From an uncultured Lachnospiraceae bacterium (lineage in GTDB: Bacteria > Bacillota > Clostridia > Lachnospirales > Lachnospiraceae), in assembly GCA_905193085.1 (NCBI GenBank), contig CAJJNI010000030.1:1-16250 (forward strand): a stretch of DNA of 16,250 nt. The letters are read 5' to 3'. Positions 1 to 7,134 of this stretch are shown piece after piece. The position numbers and the translations under genes are program-made. The notes beneath the pieces are model-generated. The model was given only the letters and a program-made list of their open reading frames with translations, was not told where the DNA came from and did not search any database. The number at the start of each line of letters is the position of its first letter. Within the stretch, counting starts at the first letter, position 1.

Positions 1-1338
1 TTCATATAATTCTTTATATGATTTTTTTGCGGCAATATCTGCTTCAGATTTAAGATGCATATTCAGATATTCTTTTGAAATGTCATCATAATTGTAGCTG
101 TTTTTCAGCGGATTTATAATATATCCCATCAATCCTGTATCATATATTTTGTATTCATTAGCTTCTTTTGCAAATGCTTCAATTATTCCAAGACAATATT
201 TTAAATCTGTTACCGATACAGATTTACAGTTATCTATCAAATCATTACATTTTTCTTTCAGGTAACTTTCTGTTAAGAAACCGCCTGTTTTTATAAAATA
301 AACCGATTCGCTGTCTGTACAGATTCCGGCTCCGTAAAATTCTTCTGCACTATATAGCGGGTAAAAGCCGATATTTTCTGCTTCTTCTGCTTTCTTTATT
401 ACATCTTCTGCCTGTCCAAAATCTTCTACAACTTTAAAATACTGTGAAATTTCAGGCTGTTCATCTTCTATATTGTCAAACCGTTTTAACATATTTTTAA
501 ACTCAAGCTCAACAAAATAATTGTATGCTTCTTTAGTGTAAAAATCTTTAATAAGTGCCGCATCAAGTGAAAACTCTACAGGTGCTTCAATACAGATTCT
601 TGCCAAATCAAGACTTAAATAAGCAGTTTCTTTATTGTCTATAAGTGACTGCTTCATTTTGCTTGTCTTCATATTGTCTATATTTTCATAAATACCGTCC
701 AGACTGTGGTATTCAACAATAAGCTTTGTCGCTGTCTTCTCGCCGATTCCAGCAACTCCCGGAATATTATCGGCAGTATCACCCATAAGTGCTTTAACAT
801 CAATAAATTCCTGCGGTGTTACCTGATATTTTTCTTTTACATCATCTTCAAGATAATCTTCTATTTCAGTTCCGCCCCTCTTTGTTTTAGGGATTCTAAT
901 TTTTATTTTTGAAGATGCCAGTTGAAGAAGGTCCCTGTCTCCTGAAACTACAGAAACTAAAAGTCCTTCTTTTTCACATATTTTTGAAATAGTTCCAAGC
1001 ACATCATCAGCTTCGTAACCTTCAAGCGTTACTACCTGAATATTCATTGCCTTTAATACTTCCTGTATAAGTGGAACCTGCTCTCTTAATTCTTCAGGCA
1101 TAGGTTTTCTTGTTCCTTTATAATTATCGAACATCTTATGTCTGAATGTAGGTGCTTTTAAGTCGAATGCAACCGTAAGATAATCCGGTTTTTCTTCGTC
1201 TAAAATTTTAAATAATATGTTCAAAAAACCATATACGGCATTTGTGTGAACACCTGCCGCATTAGTAAGCTCAGGAATACCGTAAAATGCCCTGTTTAAT
1301 ATACTGTGACCATCAACTAAAACTATTTTCTTATCCAT
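1..1338 (-). CDS. polA: DNA polymerase I, N-terminal part (cut at window edge)
   Basis: The 446 visible residues are the 5'-nuclease domain and most of the 3'-5' exonuclease-like domain; the polymerase domain lies off the window. The protein removes RNA primers and fills gaps in replication and repair. The nuclease domain (about 1-290) shows VDGHSILNRAFYG at the start, AFDLKAPTFRH, YEADDVLGTI, SGDRDLLQL and the helix-hairpin-helix region GDTADNIPGVAGIGEKTATKL. In the next domain the Asp-x-Glu of the first exonuclease motif is absent (the place reads IGFYPLYS), and the NLKYD-like motif reads DLKYCLG, so proofreading is probably lost, as in many Gram-positive PolA proteins. The start at 1338 has an AGAGGT ribosome site. 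The gene follows the small zinc-finger gene by 10 bases, suggesting cotranscription. Identification is secure; loss of exonuclease activity is inference. Confidence 0.96.
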   Translation of the reverse strand, partial: MDKKIVLVDGHSILNRAFYGIPELTNAAGVHTNAVYGFLNILFKILDEEKPDYLTVAFDLKAPTFRHKMFDNYKGTRKPMPEELREQVPLIQEVLKAMNIQVVTLEGYEADDVLGTISKICEKEGLLVSVVSGDRDLLQLASSKIKIRIPKTKRGGTEIEDYLEDDVKEKYQVTPQEFIDVKALMGDTADNIPGVAGIGEKTATKLIVEYHSLDGIYENIDNMKTSKMKQSLIDNKETAYLSLDLARICIEAPVEFSLDAALIKDFYTKEAYNYFVELEFKNMLKRFDNIEDEQPEISQYFKVVEDFGQAEDVIKKAEEAENIGFYPLYSAEEFYGAGICTDSESVYFIKTGGFLTESYLKEKCNDLIDNCKSVSVTDLKYCLGIIEAFAKEANEYKIYDTGLMGYIINPLKNSYNYDDISKEYLNMHLKSEADIAAKKSYKELYE

Positions 1339-1348
1339 ACAATTACCT

Positions 1349-1699
1349 CTACAATAATTCAAGCAGTAAAATAACACTAAAAGTGATTACAATAACCGCA
1401 ATAATTAAAATTATTAATATTTTCATTCTTTTATTTAGTTTTCGCTTTTCGATTTCTTTTAATACCTGATTTAACATATCCCGTAAATCCTGTGTTGTTC
1501 CGTCAAATTCAAAATCTGTATCTTCAATCATTGTATCATCTGAGCGTCCGATACCTCTGTAAATCGAAAAATATATTTCAAGTTCTTCATAGCATCTTTT
1601 GCAGTCTTTTACATGTACAATAAATTCTTCTGCCTGTAAATCATTTAATTTTCCATCTAAAAAATCCTGAACCTGAGCTTCATAATCACGACACTTCAT
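1349..1699 (-). CDS. Small zinc-finger anti-sigma-like membrane protein
   Basis: A 116-residue protein. The N-terminal half has Cys3 and a His29-x3-Cys33-x2-Cys36 motif (HVKDCKRC), the signature of zinc-binding anti-sigma (zf-HC2) domains. The C-terminus (about 93-115) is one hydrophobic segment rich in Ile, Leu and Val, preceded by a basic stretch (EKRKLNKRMK), so the zinc finger should face the cytoplasm. In this family such proteins bind and hold an ECF sigma factor at the membrane, but no sigma factor gene is beside it. It ends 10 bases before polA and begins 40 bases after the tRNA-Leu terminator. A weak GGTGAT lies before the start. Family assignment is good; a sigma partner, or any link to DNA replication, is unproven. 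Confidence 0.75.
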   Translation of the reverse strand: MKCRDYEAQVQDFLDGKLNDLQAEEFIVHVKDCKRCYEELEIYFSIYRGIGRSDDTMIEDTDFEFDGTTQDLRDMLNQVLKEIEKRKLNKRMKILIILIIAVIVITFSVILLLELL

Positions 1700-1738
1700 A
1701 TTTAATCACCATTAAAATTTAATATAATTTCATTTATG

Positions 1739-1771
1739 AAAAAAGCTGAATTTCTATACAGAAATTCAGCT
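1739..1771 (-). terminator. Rho-independent terminator after tRNA-Leu
   Basis: A perfect 12-bp inverted repeat (1744-1755 with 1760-1771) has a 4-base loop. On the minus strand it is followed by a run of six T (1739-1744). It starts within a few bases of the tRNA 3' end, so it separates the tRNA from the zinc-finger/polA pair. Confidence 0.9.
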
Positions 1772-1776
1772 CTCTA

Positions 1777-1859
1777 TGCGGATGGAGGGACTTGAACCCT
1801 CACGAGGTCGCCCCCGTCAGATTTTGAGTCTGATGCGTCTGCCATTCCGCCACATCCGC
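1777..1859 (-). tRNA. tRNA-Leu (anticodon CAA)
   Basis: An 83-base class II tRNA. The acceptor stem GCGGATG/CATCCGC pairs perfectly. The anticodon stem TCAGA/TCTGA encloses the loop CTCAAAA, giving anticodon CAA, which reads UUG. A long variable arm of about 14 bases can form a stem, and the T arm GAGGG-TTCAAGT-CCCTC is standard. The discriminator base is A. The 3' CCA is not encoded and must be added after transcription. It is a single-gene unit with its own promoter and terminator. Confidence 0.97.
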
Positions 1860-1871
1860 TCAACACAAAAT

Positions 1872-1900
1872 ACTATATCACAACTTATTCAGAAATGCAA
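1872..1900 (-). promoter_or_regulatory. Promoter of tRNA-Leu
   Basis: On the minus strand TTGCAT (1895-1900) and TATAGT (1872-1877) are separated by exactly 17 bases, close to the sigma-A consensus. The expected start lies about 7 bases further on, just before the tRNA 5' end. Confidence 0.8.
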
Positions 1901-1945
1901 GTGTTTTTTTCAGAATATTCTAGCGATATGTTTTATGTTTTATGT

Positions 1946-1985
1946 AAAAAACAGGCAGATAATACAATGCTGATTATCTGCCTGT
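1946..1985 (-). terminator. Terminator of the protease-remnant/dockerin unit
   Basis: A perfect 13-bp inverted repeat (1951-1963 with 1973-1985) has a 9-base loop. It is followed on the minus strand by six T (1946-1951). It lies 19 bases past the stop codon of the dockerin-like gene. Confidence 0.9.
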
Positions 1986-2004
1986 CTAAAACTATATTAT
2001 AATA

Positions 2005-2550
2005 CTATTTTACTATAATCTGAGTACATTCCTGATATCTTGCCGGATAAATTTCCAAAACATATTTACATGTAAATGTTATATTCATACCTGGTTCTAA
2101 CATATTAAATTCAATACAGTTTCCATCTTTTATAACATTTATGTCATTATCTCTTGATGTTATTGTTCCCAAAGAACCGTCAGCATCTTTAACAGTAATT
2201 GTAGTTGCACCATTATATTCAAAAATACCAACTATCTCTCCTGAAGATGTATATGGTTCAATTATCATATCGTCATTTTCAGATTCTGCAATACCTAATG
2301 TATCAATAAGTGCAGTCTTAACATCTCTAAGGTCAAACACACCATCTCCATTTACATCAAAAGCTAAATCTGCGTCTGAAATAGTCGTATTTTTTATTCC
2401 TAATGCACATTTTAACATATCACCAACATCAGAAAGCGAATATTTCTCCTTAACCTGTTCTGATATTTTTGCGGTATCAGCTCCAACCGAAAAAACAGAA
2501 GTACATAACATCATAGTAACGACTGTCAATATATTTAATGCCTTTTTCAT
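2005..2550 (-). CDS. Secreted protein with a dockerin-like domain
   Basis: A 181-residue protein with a signal peptide (MKKALNIL, then a hydrophobic core, likely cut after the Ala in SVGA at about residue 24). Residues about 38-87 match a type I dockerin in spacing: two F-hand segments each end in LGI-type helices. Only the second has a calcium loop (FDVNGDGVFDLRD, residues 64-76). The first, at SLSDVGDMLKCALGI, has lost the Asp/Asn ligands. Residues about 95-181 form an uncharacterised beta-rich tail (GEIVGIFEYNGATTITV), possibly OB- or SH3-like. Start 2550 is preferred over an ATG at 2568 because GAGGAAGG sits at proper distance from it. It lies directly after the V8-protease remnant and shares its promoter and terminator. 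Function is unknown; a dockerin should attach it to a cohesin, but a half-dockerin may not. Confidence 0.75.
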   Translation of the reverse strand: MKKALNILTVVTMMLCTSVFSVGADTAKISEQVKEKYSLSDVGDMLKCALGIKNTTISDADLAFDVNGDGVFDLRDVKTALIDTLGIAESENDDMIIEPYTSSGEIVGIFEYNGATTITVKDADGSLGTITSRDNDINVIKDGNCIEFNMLEPGMNITFTCKYVLEIYPARYQECTQIIVK

Positions 2551-2564
2551 AAAATCATCCTTCC

Positions 2565-2994
2565 TCATTTTAAAAATCCATTATCAGACAACCATGTCAT
2601 TAAGCCACTCGAAAGTCTGCGACCATAATTTCCACCATAAATATGAGTTGCATACGAATACAATTTGCCACCTGATTTATAATAAACAGGAGAGCCACTT
2701 TGACCTCTATATGTATCCGCATCATATTTTATAAGGCTATCAGTTACGCTTTCAACACTGCCTATACCTTTATACATATATTTACAATTTCCTAAATCTG
2801 AAGGATACCCTGTTACCCAAACAGTATCTCCAACACAAACAGTATCAGAATCAACAGTAATAGTTAATCTTGCAATTGGATAATATTCATTCTTAGTAGT
2901 ATTATCATAAACAGAAATTTTTTCGGCAAAACAACTTGTTGTCCCCCATCATTAAAAACATCATTGAAAACAAAACTACACCAACCTTCTTCAT
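2565..2994 (-). pseudogene. V8-like serine protease, frameshifted and lacking its N-terminal half
   Basis: The first frame, from 2994, encodes a good signal peptide start (MKKVGVVLFSMMFLMMG) after an AGGAG ribosome site, and runs into a run of five G (2943-2947). Removing one G joins it without a stop to the frame ending at 2565, giving a 142-residue product with cleavage site TTSCFA. That second frame holds the C-terminal half of a glutamyl-endopeptidase/V8-type protease: GDTVWVTGYPSDLGN, the catalytic-serine motif RGQSGSPVY, and the ATHIYGGNYGRR substrate-pocket region. The segment that should carry the catalytic His (and probably the Asp) is missing, since normal domains are about 200 residues. 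It therefore appears doubly damaged: an internal deletion plus a one-base slip, though the slip could be phase variation or a base-call error. The dockerin gene follows within 15 bases. Confidence 0.7.
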
Positions 2995-3052
2995 TTGCAT
3001 TTCTCCTACCCTTTAATCTGTAATTATCTTTTGCAATATTAAATAAATCAAT

Positions 3053-3075
3053 TTAACTTTTCATACCCCTCCTTT
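3053..3075 (-). promoter_or_regulatory. Strong ribosome site with a three-codon open frame in the leader
   Basis: On the minus strand AAAGGAGGGGT is followed at once by ATG AAA AGT TAA (codons at 3064-3053), so a near-perfect ribosome site serves a Met-Lys-Ser mini-frame. It lies in the transcribed leader about 60 bases before the protease-remnant start. It may be a decayed gene start or a leader peptide; the sequence does not decide. Confidence 0.4.
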
Positions 3076-3111
3076 ATAATATGCATTTATCAAACTATAA
3101 TCTATAAGAAT

Positions 3112-3140
3112 AGAATATCATTTTTACAAACGCATGTCAA
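3112..3140 (-). promoter_or_regulatory. Promoter of the protease-remnant/dockerin unit
   Basis: Minus-strand TTGACA (3135-3140), a 17-base spacer and TATTCT (3112-3117) form a strong sigma-A promoter. The expected start is near 3104, giving a leader of about 110 bases. The rest of 3001-3199 shows no gene. Confidence 0.75.
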
Positions 3141-3199
3141 GAAAATATCTTTATTTGAATTTATACTTAATTTATTATATTTTCTTTCAAAACACTAAA

Positions 3200-3237
3200 G
3201 CTGCACATGTCCAAAACAAAATTCAAACATATGCAGC
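3200..3237 (-). terminator. Probable terminator after the LysA-type gene
   Basis: An 11-bp inverted repeat (3200-3210 with 3227-3237, one G-U pair) has a 16-base loop and starts 31 bases after the stop at 3269. The following minus-strand tract is TTTAGTGTTTT rather than a clean T run, so termination may be weak. Confidence 0.5.
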
Positions 3238-3268
3238 CTGATATTAAAATATATTTATGTTACTTATT

Positions 3269-4543
3269 CTATCTCCACTTCATATCTTTTAATATATCGC
3301 AGAAATCAAATGTTGCAAAGTAATCCTGTGGTGTCTCGGCACGACGGATAAGCTGTGTACTTCCATCTTCTTTAAGAAGCACTTCTGCTGAACGCAGCTT
3401 TCCGTTGTAGTTATAACCCATTGAGAAACCATGCGCACCGGCATCATGAATGAATAACAAATCGCCAATGTTGATTTCAGGAAGCATTCTGTCTACAGCA
3501 AATTTATCGCTATTTTCACATAATGAACCTGTTACATCATATTTGTGGTCGCAAGGCTCATTTTCTTTGCCCATTACAGTAATATGATGATATGCTCCGT
3601 AAATTGCAGGACGCATAAGATTTGCAGCACATGCGTCACAGCCCACATATTCTTTATGTGTATGTTTCTCATGAAGCACTCTTGTAATCAATGCACCGTA
3701 AGGTCCTAACATGAATCTTCCAAGCTCTGTATAAATTGAAATATCGCCAAGTCCTGCAGGAAGAAGAATTTCATCAAATACCTGATGTACTTTTTCTCCG
3801 ATGATTTCTATATCGTTTTTAGGCTGTTCCGGTCTGTAATCGATTCCGATTCCGCCTGATAAATTAACAAAGCTTAATTCTACGCCTACTTCATTTTTAA
3901 TACGGACTGCTATATCGAACAAAACTTTAGCTAAAGTAGGATAATAATCATTTGTTACTGTGTTACTTGCAAGGAAAGCGTGTATACCAAATCTCTTAAC
4001 ACCCTTCTCTTTAAGTATTCTGTAACCTTCTAAAAGCTGTTCAGTAGTAAAGCCGTATTTAGCTTCACCAGGATTGTCCATAATATCTGTTGTGATTTTG
4101 AACACTCCGCCCGGATTATATCTTAAACATACTGTATCAGGAAGTTTTCCTAATGTTTTCTCTAAAAATTCTATATGTGTAAAATCATCAAGATTTATAA
4201 TTGCGTTATATTCATCAGCAATTTTGTATTCTTCTGCCGGAGTAACATTTGATGAAAACATAATTTCACCTTTACCAAATCCTAATGATTCTGCAAGCAT
4301 AAGCTCTGTTTTTGATGCACAGTCACAGCCACAGCCACATTCCTTTAAAATATTAAGAATAAATGGATTTGGTGTTGCTTTTACAGCAAAAAATTCTTTG
4401 AAACCTTTGTTCCATGAAAATGCTTTCTTTAATTTTAATGCATTCTCACGAATACCTTTCTCATCATACAAATGAAACGGAGTAGGATATTTTTTTGTTA
4501 TCTCCTCCAACTGATCCTTTGTCACAAATGGTGTCTTTTTCAT
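3269..4543 (-). CDS. lysA: Diaminopimelate decarboxylase-like PLP enzyme
   Basis: A 424-residue fold-type III PLP decarboxylase, expected to convert meso-diaminopimelate to lysine and CO2 in the cytoplasm. The N-terminal barrel carries the PLP lysine in FFAVKATPNP (Lys55) and the phosphate-binding NLSGGIGIDY (228-236). The C-terminal part has TELGRF (272-277), the acidic/cysteine motif GSLCENSDKFA (339-349), which points to diaminopimelate rather than ornithine or arginine, and HDAGAHGFSMGYNYNG (366-381). Several motifs depart from the classic enzyme: the usual HIGSQ strand reads FLASN after GIHA, EPGR is ELGR, and CESGD is CENSD. A Cys cluster CGCGCDC lies at 69-75. It starts 29 bases after the pyruvate kinase stop, with GAGGAG before the ATG, so it is the last gene of the operon. 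Family is firm; exact substrate is probable, not proven. Confidence 0.82.
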   Translation of the reverse strand: MKKTPFVTKDQLEEITKKYPTPFHLYDEKGIRENALKLKKAFSWNKGFKEFFAVKATPNPFILNILKECGCGCDCASKTELMLAESLGFGKGEIMFSSNVTPAEEYKIADEYNAIINLDDFTHIEFLEKTLGKLPDTVCLRYNPGGVFKITTDIMDNPGEAKYGFTTEQLLEGYRILKEKGVKRFGIHAFLASNTVTNDYYPTLAKVLFDIAVRIKNEVGVELSFVNLSGGIGIDYRPEQPKNDIEIIGEKVHQVFDEILLPAGLGDISIYTELGRFMLGPYGALITRVLHEKHTHKEYVGCDACAANLMRPAIYGAYHHITVMGKENEPCDHKYDVTGSLCENSDKFAVDRMLPEINIGDLLFIHDAGAHGFSMGYNYNGKLRSAEVLLKEDGSTQLIRRAETPQDYFATFDFCDILKDMKWR

Positions 4544-4572
4544 TGTAAGTTTTCTCCTCTCGTTTAACGATA

Positions 4573-6012
4573 TTAATTTATTAATGATACACGCATTGTA
4601 TTTGTGTTGCCACTTACTTCCGGCATATCTTCAGATGGAGCAACACCTGCGGTTATTACTATTGTATCATCTTTTTTTACATATTCCAAATTTTTCAGAA
4701 TATTAATTGACCTTTCTATCAATGCATGTTCGTTTTCTATTTTAGTAGAAGCTAATGGATAAACGCCCCAGTAAATCTGCATTCTTCTAAGAGTTCTCTC
4801 ATTAGGGGACATACCTATAACAGGAGTCTGTGGACGGTATTTTGATATAATTCTTGCTGTAAATCCTGATATACTCGGCGTAACGATAAATTTTGCTTTT
4901 AAGCTTTTAGCGGTATGCATTGAAGAATATGCTACCACATTTGAAATATCATTTTTCATATGCGATTCCATCTCAGAAGCATATTTTTCATAGTCAAAAT
5001 ACTGCTCTGTTTCAACTGCAATTTCACACATCATTTTTACCGCTTCTACAGGGAACTTTCCTACTGCAGTTTCACCTGAAAGCATTATTGCATCTGTACC
5101 ATCAAGTATCGCATTTGCAACATCAGTCACCTCTGCTCTTGTAGGCCCCGGATTTCTAATCATTGAATCAAGCATCTGTGTTGCTGTGATTACCGGTTTA
5201 AATTCATCACGGCATTTTCTAATCATTTCTTTCTGGATATGTGGCACTTTGTGTGCAGGTATTTCTACACCCATATCACCTCTTGCAACCATAATTCCGT
5301 CACTTGCTTCAATTATTTCGTCCATCTTCTCAATACCCTGGGCATTTTCAATTTTGGAAATAACATGAATATCACCACCACCGTTATCTTTAAGGAAGCT
5401 TTTGATTTCTCTTACCGCATCAGCAGAACGGATAAAAGAAGCTGCAACAAAATCAACATCCTGTTCTATTCCAAAAAGCAGATCTTCTTTATCTTTTTCA
5501 GTTATTGCCGGAAGATTTACCGATATACCAGGAAGATTTATTCCCTTTCTTTCCGATAAAACACCGCCATGAACAGTACGACATATTATGTCCGTATCCG
5601 TAATCTTCTGTACTTCAAATTTCATAAGGCCATCATCTACCAAAATAATATCTCCGGTCTTTAACTCATAAGTAAGATAGTCATATGTGATTGAAACTTT
5701 ATTCTCATCGCCTTCTATTACTTTTGTAGTAAATGTAAACTCTGCTCCGTCTTTTATATTTACACTCTTATGTTCTTTTAAAACTCCGGTTCTTATTTCC
5801 GGTCCTTTTGTATCTAACAGTATTGCAACCGGAATTTTCAATTCCTTTCGAAGCTTCTTAACCATATCCATTCGTCTTTTCTGCTCATCATAACTGCCAT
5901 GTGAAAAATTAAATCTCGCAATATCCATTCCAGCAAGAATGAGTTTTCTTAAAGTTTCCTCATTATCTGTATTTGGTCCCATTGTACATACAATTTTTGT
6001 CTTTTTCTTCAT
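4573..6012 (-). CDS. pyk: Pyruvate kinase
   Basis: A 479-residue enzyme that makes pyruvate and ATP from phosphoenolpyruvate and ADP, the last step of glycolysis. Visible motifs are ARFNFSHGS (32-40), LLDTKGPEIRTG (65-76), the catalytic ISKIENAQG with Lys220 and metal ligand Glu222, VARGDMGVEIP with Asp246, ITATQMLDSM (275-284) and GTDAIMLSGETAVGK (305-319). Glu72 in GPEIR corresponds to the residue that marks K+-dependent pyruvate kinases (Lys in K+-independent ones). It ends at TNTMRVSLIN and lacks the extra PEP-utiliser-like domain of Bacillus enzymes. An in-frame ATG at 6039 exists, but CAGGAGG stands just before the ATG at 6012, which gives the usual MKKKTKIVCT start. It lies between the rhomboid-like gene and lysA in one transcription unit. 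Confidence 0.97.
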   Translation of the reverse strand: MKKKTKIVCTMGPNTDNEETLRKLILAGMDIARFNFSHGSYDEQKRRMDMVKKLRKELKIPVAILLDTKGPEIRTGVLKEHKSVNIKDGAEFTFTTKVIEGDENKVSITYDYLTYELKTGDIILVDDGLMKFEVQKITDTDIICRTVHGGVLSERKGINLPGISVNLPAITEKDKEDLLFGIEQDVDFVAASFIRSADAVREIKSFLKDNGGGDIHVISKIENAQGIEKMDEIIEASDGIMVARGDMGVEIPAHKVPHIQKEMIRKCRDEFKPVITATQMLDSMIRNPGPTRAEVTDVANAILDGTDAIMLSGETAVGKFPVEAVKMMCEIAVETEQYFDYEKYASEMESHMKNDISNVVAYSSMHTAKSLKAKFIVTPSISGFTARIISKYRPQTPVIGMSPNERTLRRMQIYWGVYPLASTKIENEHALIERSINILKNLEYVKKDDTIVITAGVAPSEDMPEVSGNTNTMRVSLIN

Positions 6013-6060
6013 AATGTCCTCCTGTTTTACGATGCTCATATAACCCCTTACATGCTTAGT

Positions 6061-6972
6061 TTAATGGTTAAATTTAATATGCTCATGTGTAAATAAATGA
6101 TCCTGGCAATATTCATAGTTTCCATCGCATTTTGAGCAGAAACGAAATTCAAGTGAATCATCATCTTCGTTTGTTCTTCCACAAATTGCACATTTATGAA
6201 TTGTTGTGCGTGATGCAGAATTAACCTGTTTTGAATAATTCCTCTTACGATGTATTTCCTTTGGAGATATCCGCTGTACATTCCTTGTTGCAAAGAAAAA
6301 TACTACAAAGTTAAGCAGGGATACAACAATCGCAACAACTCCTGCCCATACACCCGCCTGAATAAATCTGTATATTTCAAAAGCAAGTACGGCAACATCA
6401 AGGTATGCAAGCCATTTTATCTTGATTGGTATTATAAAATAAAGCATAACCTGCATATTCGGATAACATGCTGCAAATGCCAGAAAAATCGAAAGATTAA
6501 TATAATAAGTGCTGAAAAATGAAAACATCTGTTTGTAGTAGGCATCTTTTACCGATGCAAGACTGCTCACATCACTTAACGAGTCAGCTAACTGTTTCAT
6601 TATTACTGCCTCAGACACAAAATAATATATTATCGCACCGATTATTGTCATAACTATTCCTGAGAAAATATATAAATTAAAACGAAAGGCTCCCCATGAA
6701 TACTCAAGGTTCTTAGCTAATGAATAATAGAAAAACAACATAATTATGGTAAACAGCCCAAAATCACTCGGTGGAACTAAAACCCATGTGAATAATCTCC
6801 AGATTTCACCATGAAAAATGCGGTATGGATTAAGAGTAAGTGCGTCCATAAGCCCTGAGTTAATAAACTCAAAAATATAACCTATTACATAACCTCCTAT
6901 AATATACAATGCGAGATTATTTATTGCATACCGGCCAAATTTTCTTTCTAATTTATTTATTATATTACCCAA
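6061..6972 (-). CDS. Rhomboid-fold membrane protein with C-terminal zinc-binding tail
   Basis: A 303-residue protein. The N-terminal 230 residues hold about six hydrophobic segments and the rhomboid-family opening GEIWRLFTWVLVPPS (55-69). No GxSG serine motif or partner His is seen, so it is probably a non-proteolytic rhomboid relative, comparable to derlins or DUF-type rhomboid-like proteins. After a basic linker (ISPKEIHRKRNYSK) the soluble tail carries CAIC (261, 264), CSKC (279, 282), then Cys289, His292, His296 and His298: enough ligands for one or two zinc ions. Translation starts at TTG (6972), as AAGGAG lies 8 bases ahead and no in-frame ATG is near. It is the first gene of the operon with pyk and lysA, 48 bases before pyk. 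Role is unknown; membrane quality control or cofactor sensing are guesses. Confidence 0.75.
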   Translation of the reverse strand: MGNIINKLERKFGRYAINNLALYIIGGYVIGYIFEFINSGLMDALTLNPYRIFHGEIWRLFTWVLVPPSDFGLFTIIMLFFYYSLAKNLEYSWGAFRFNLYIFSGIVMTIIGAIIYYFVSEAVIMKQLADSLSDVSSLASVKDAYYKQMFSFFSTYYINLSIFLAFAACYPNMQVMLYFIIPIKIKWLAYLDVAVLAFEIYRFIQAGVWAGVVAIVVSLLNFVVFFFATRNVQRISPKEIHRKRNYSKQVNSASRTTIHKCAICGRTNEDDDSLEFRFCSKCDGNYEYCQDHLFTHEHIKFNH

Positions 6973-7025
6973 ATAATCATCTCCTTATTATTATTGTAAA
7001 AAATTTCTCCCCATTCTGATAAAAC

Positions 7026-7054
7026 ATTATAAGTTTTTCTTATTGTTTTGTCAA
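7026..7054 (-). promoter_or_regulatory. Perfect consensus promoter of the rhomboid-like/pyk/lysA operon
   Basis: Minus-strand TTGACA (7049-7054), exactly 17 bases, then TATAAT (7026-7031): both hexamers match the sigma-A consensus fully. The expected start near 7019 leaves a leader of about 47 bases before the TTG start. This predicts strong constitutive expression, suited to a glycolytic gene. Confidence 0.88.
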
Positions 7055-7105
7055 TTAAACATCTGTTAAAGATATGTTAAAGATTTACATTTATATTTTT
7101 TTTAT

Positions 7106-7134
7106 TTGAATTTTAGCAGAAACTGTCGTATAAT
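7106..7134 (+). promoter_or_regulatory. Promoter of the activase-fusion gene
   Basis: Plus-strand TTGAAT (7106-7111), a 17-base spacer and TATAAT (7129-7134). It diverges from the operon promoter at 7026-7054, with about 50 bases between the two -35 boxes. The transcript should start near 7141. The ribosome site is AAGGAG at 7161-7166, 8 bases before the ATG. Confidence 0.82.

Noticed and set aside
1700..1738. Separate promoter for the zinc-finger/polA pair
   Set aside because: A TATATT is present, but no -35-like box stands at proper distance, so a promoter cannot be supported here.
1777..1859. tRNA-Leu as an integration hotspot with a nearby mobile element
   Set aside because: No integrase, phage gene or duplicated tRNA 3' end is visible on either side.
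2141..2734. Long plus-strand open frame opposite the dockerin-like and protease-remnant genes
   Set aside because: It overlaps two genes with clear family motifs and signal peptides, has no ribosome site, and its translation shows no recognisable domain.
4544..4572. Lysine riboswitch ahead of the LysA-type gene
   Set aside because: The gap to pyruvate kinase is only 29 bases, far too short for the riboswitch, and holds just a ribosome site.
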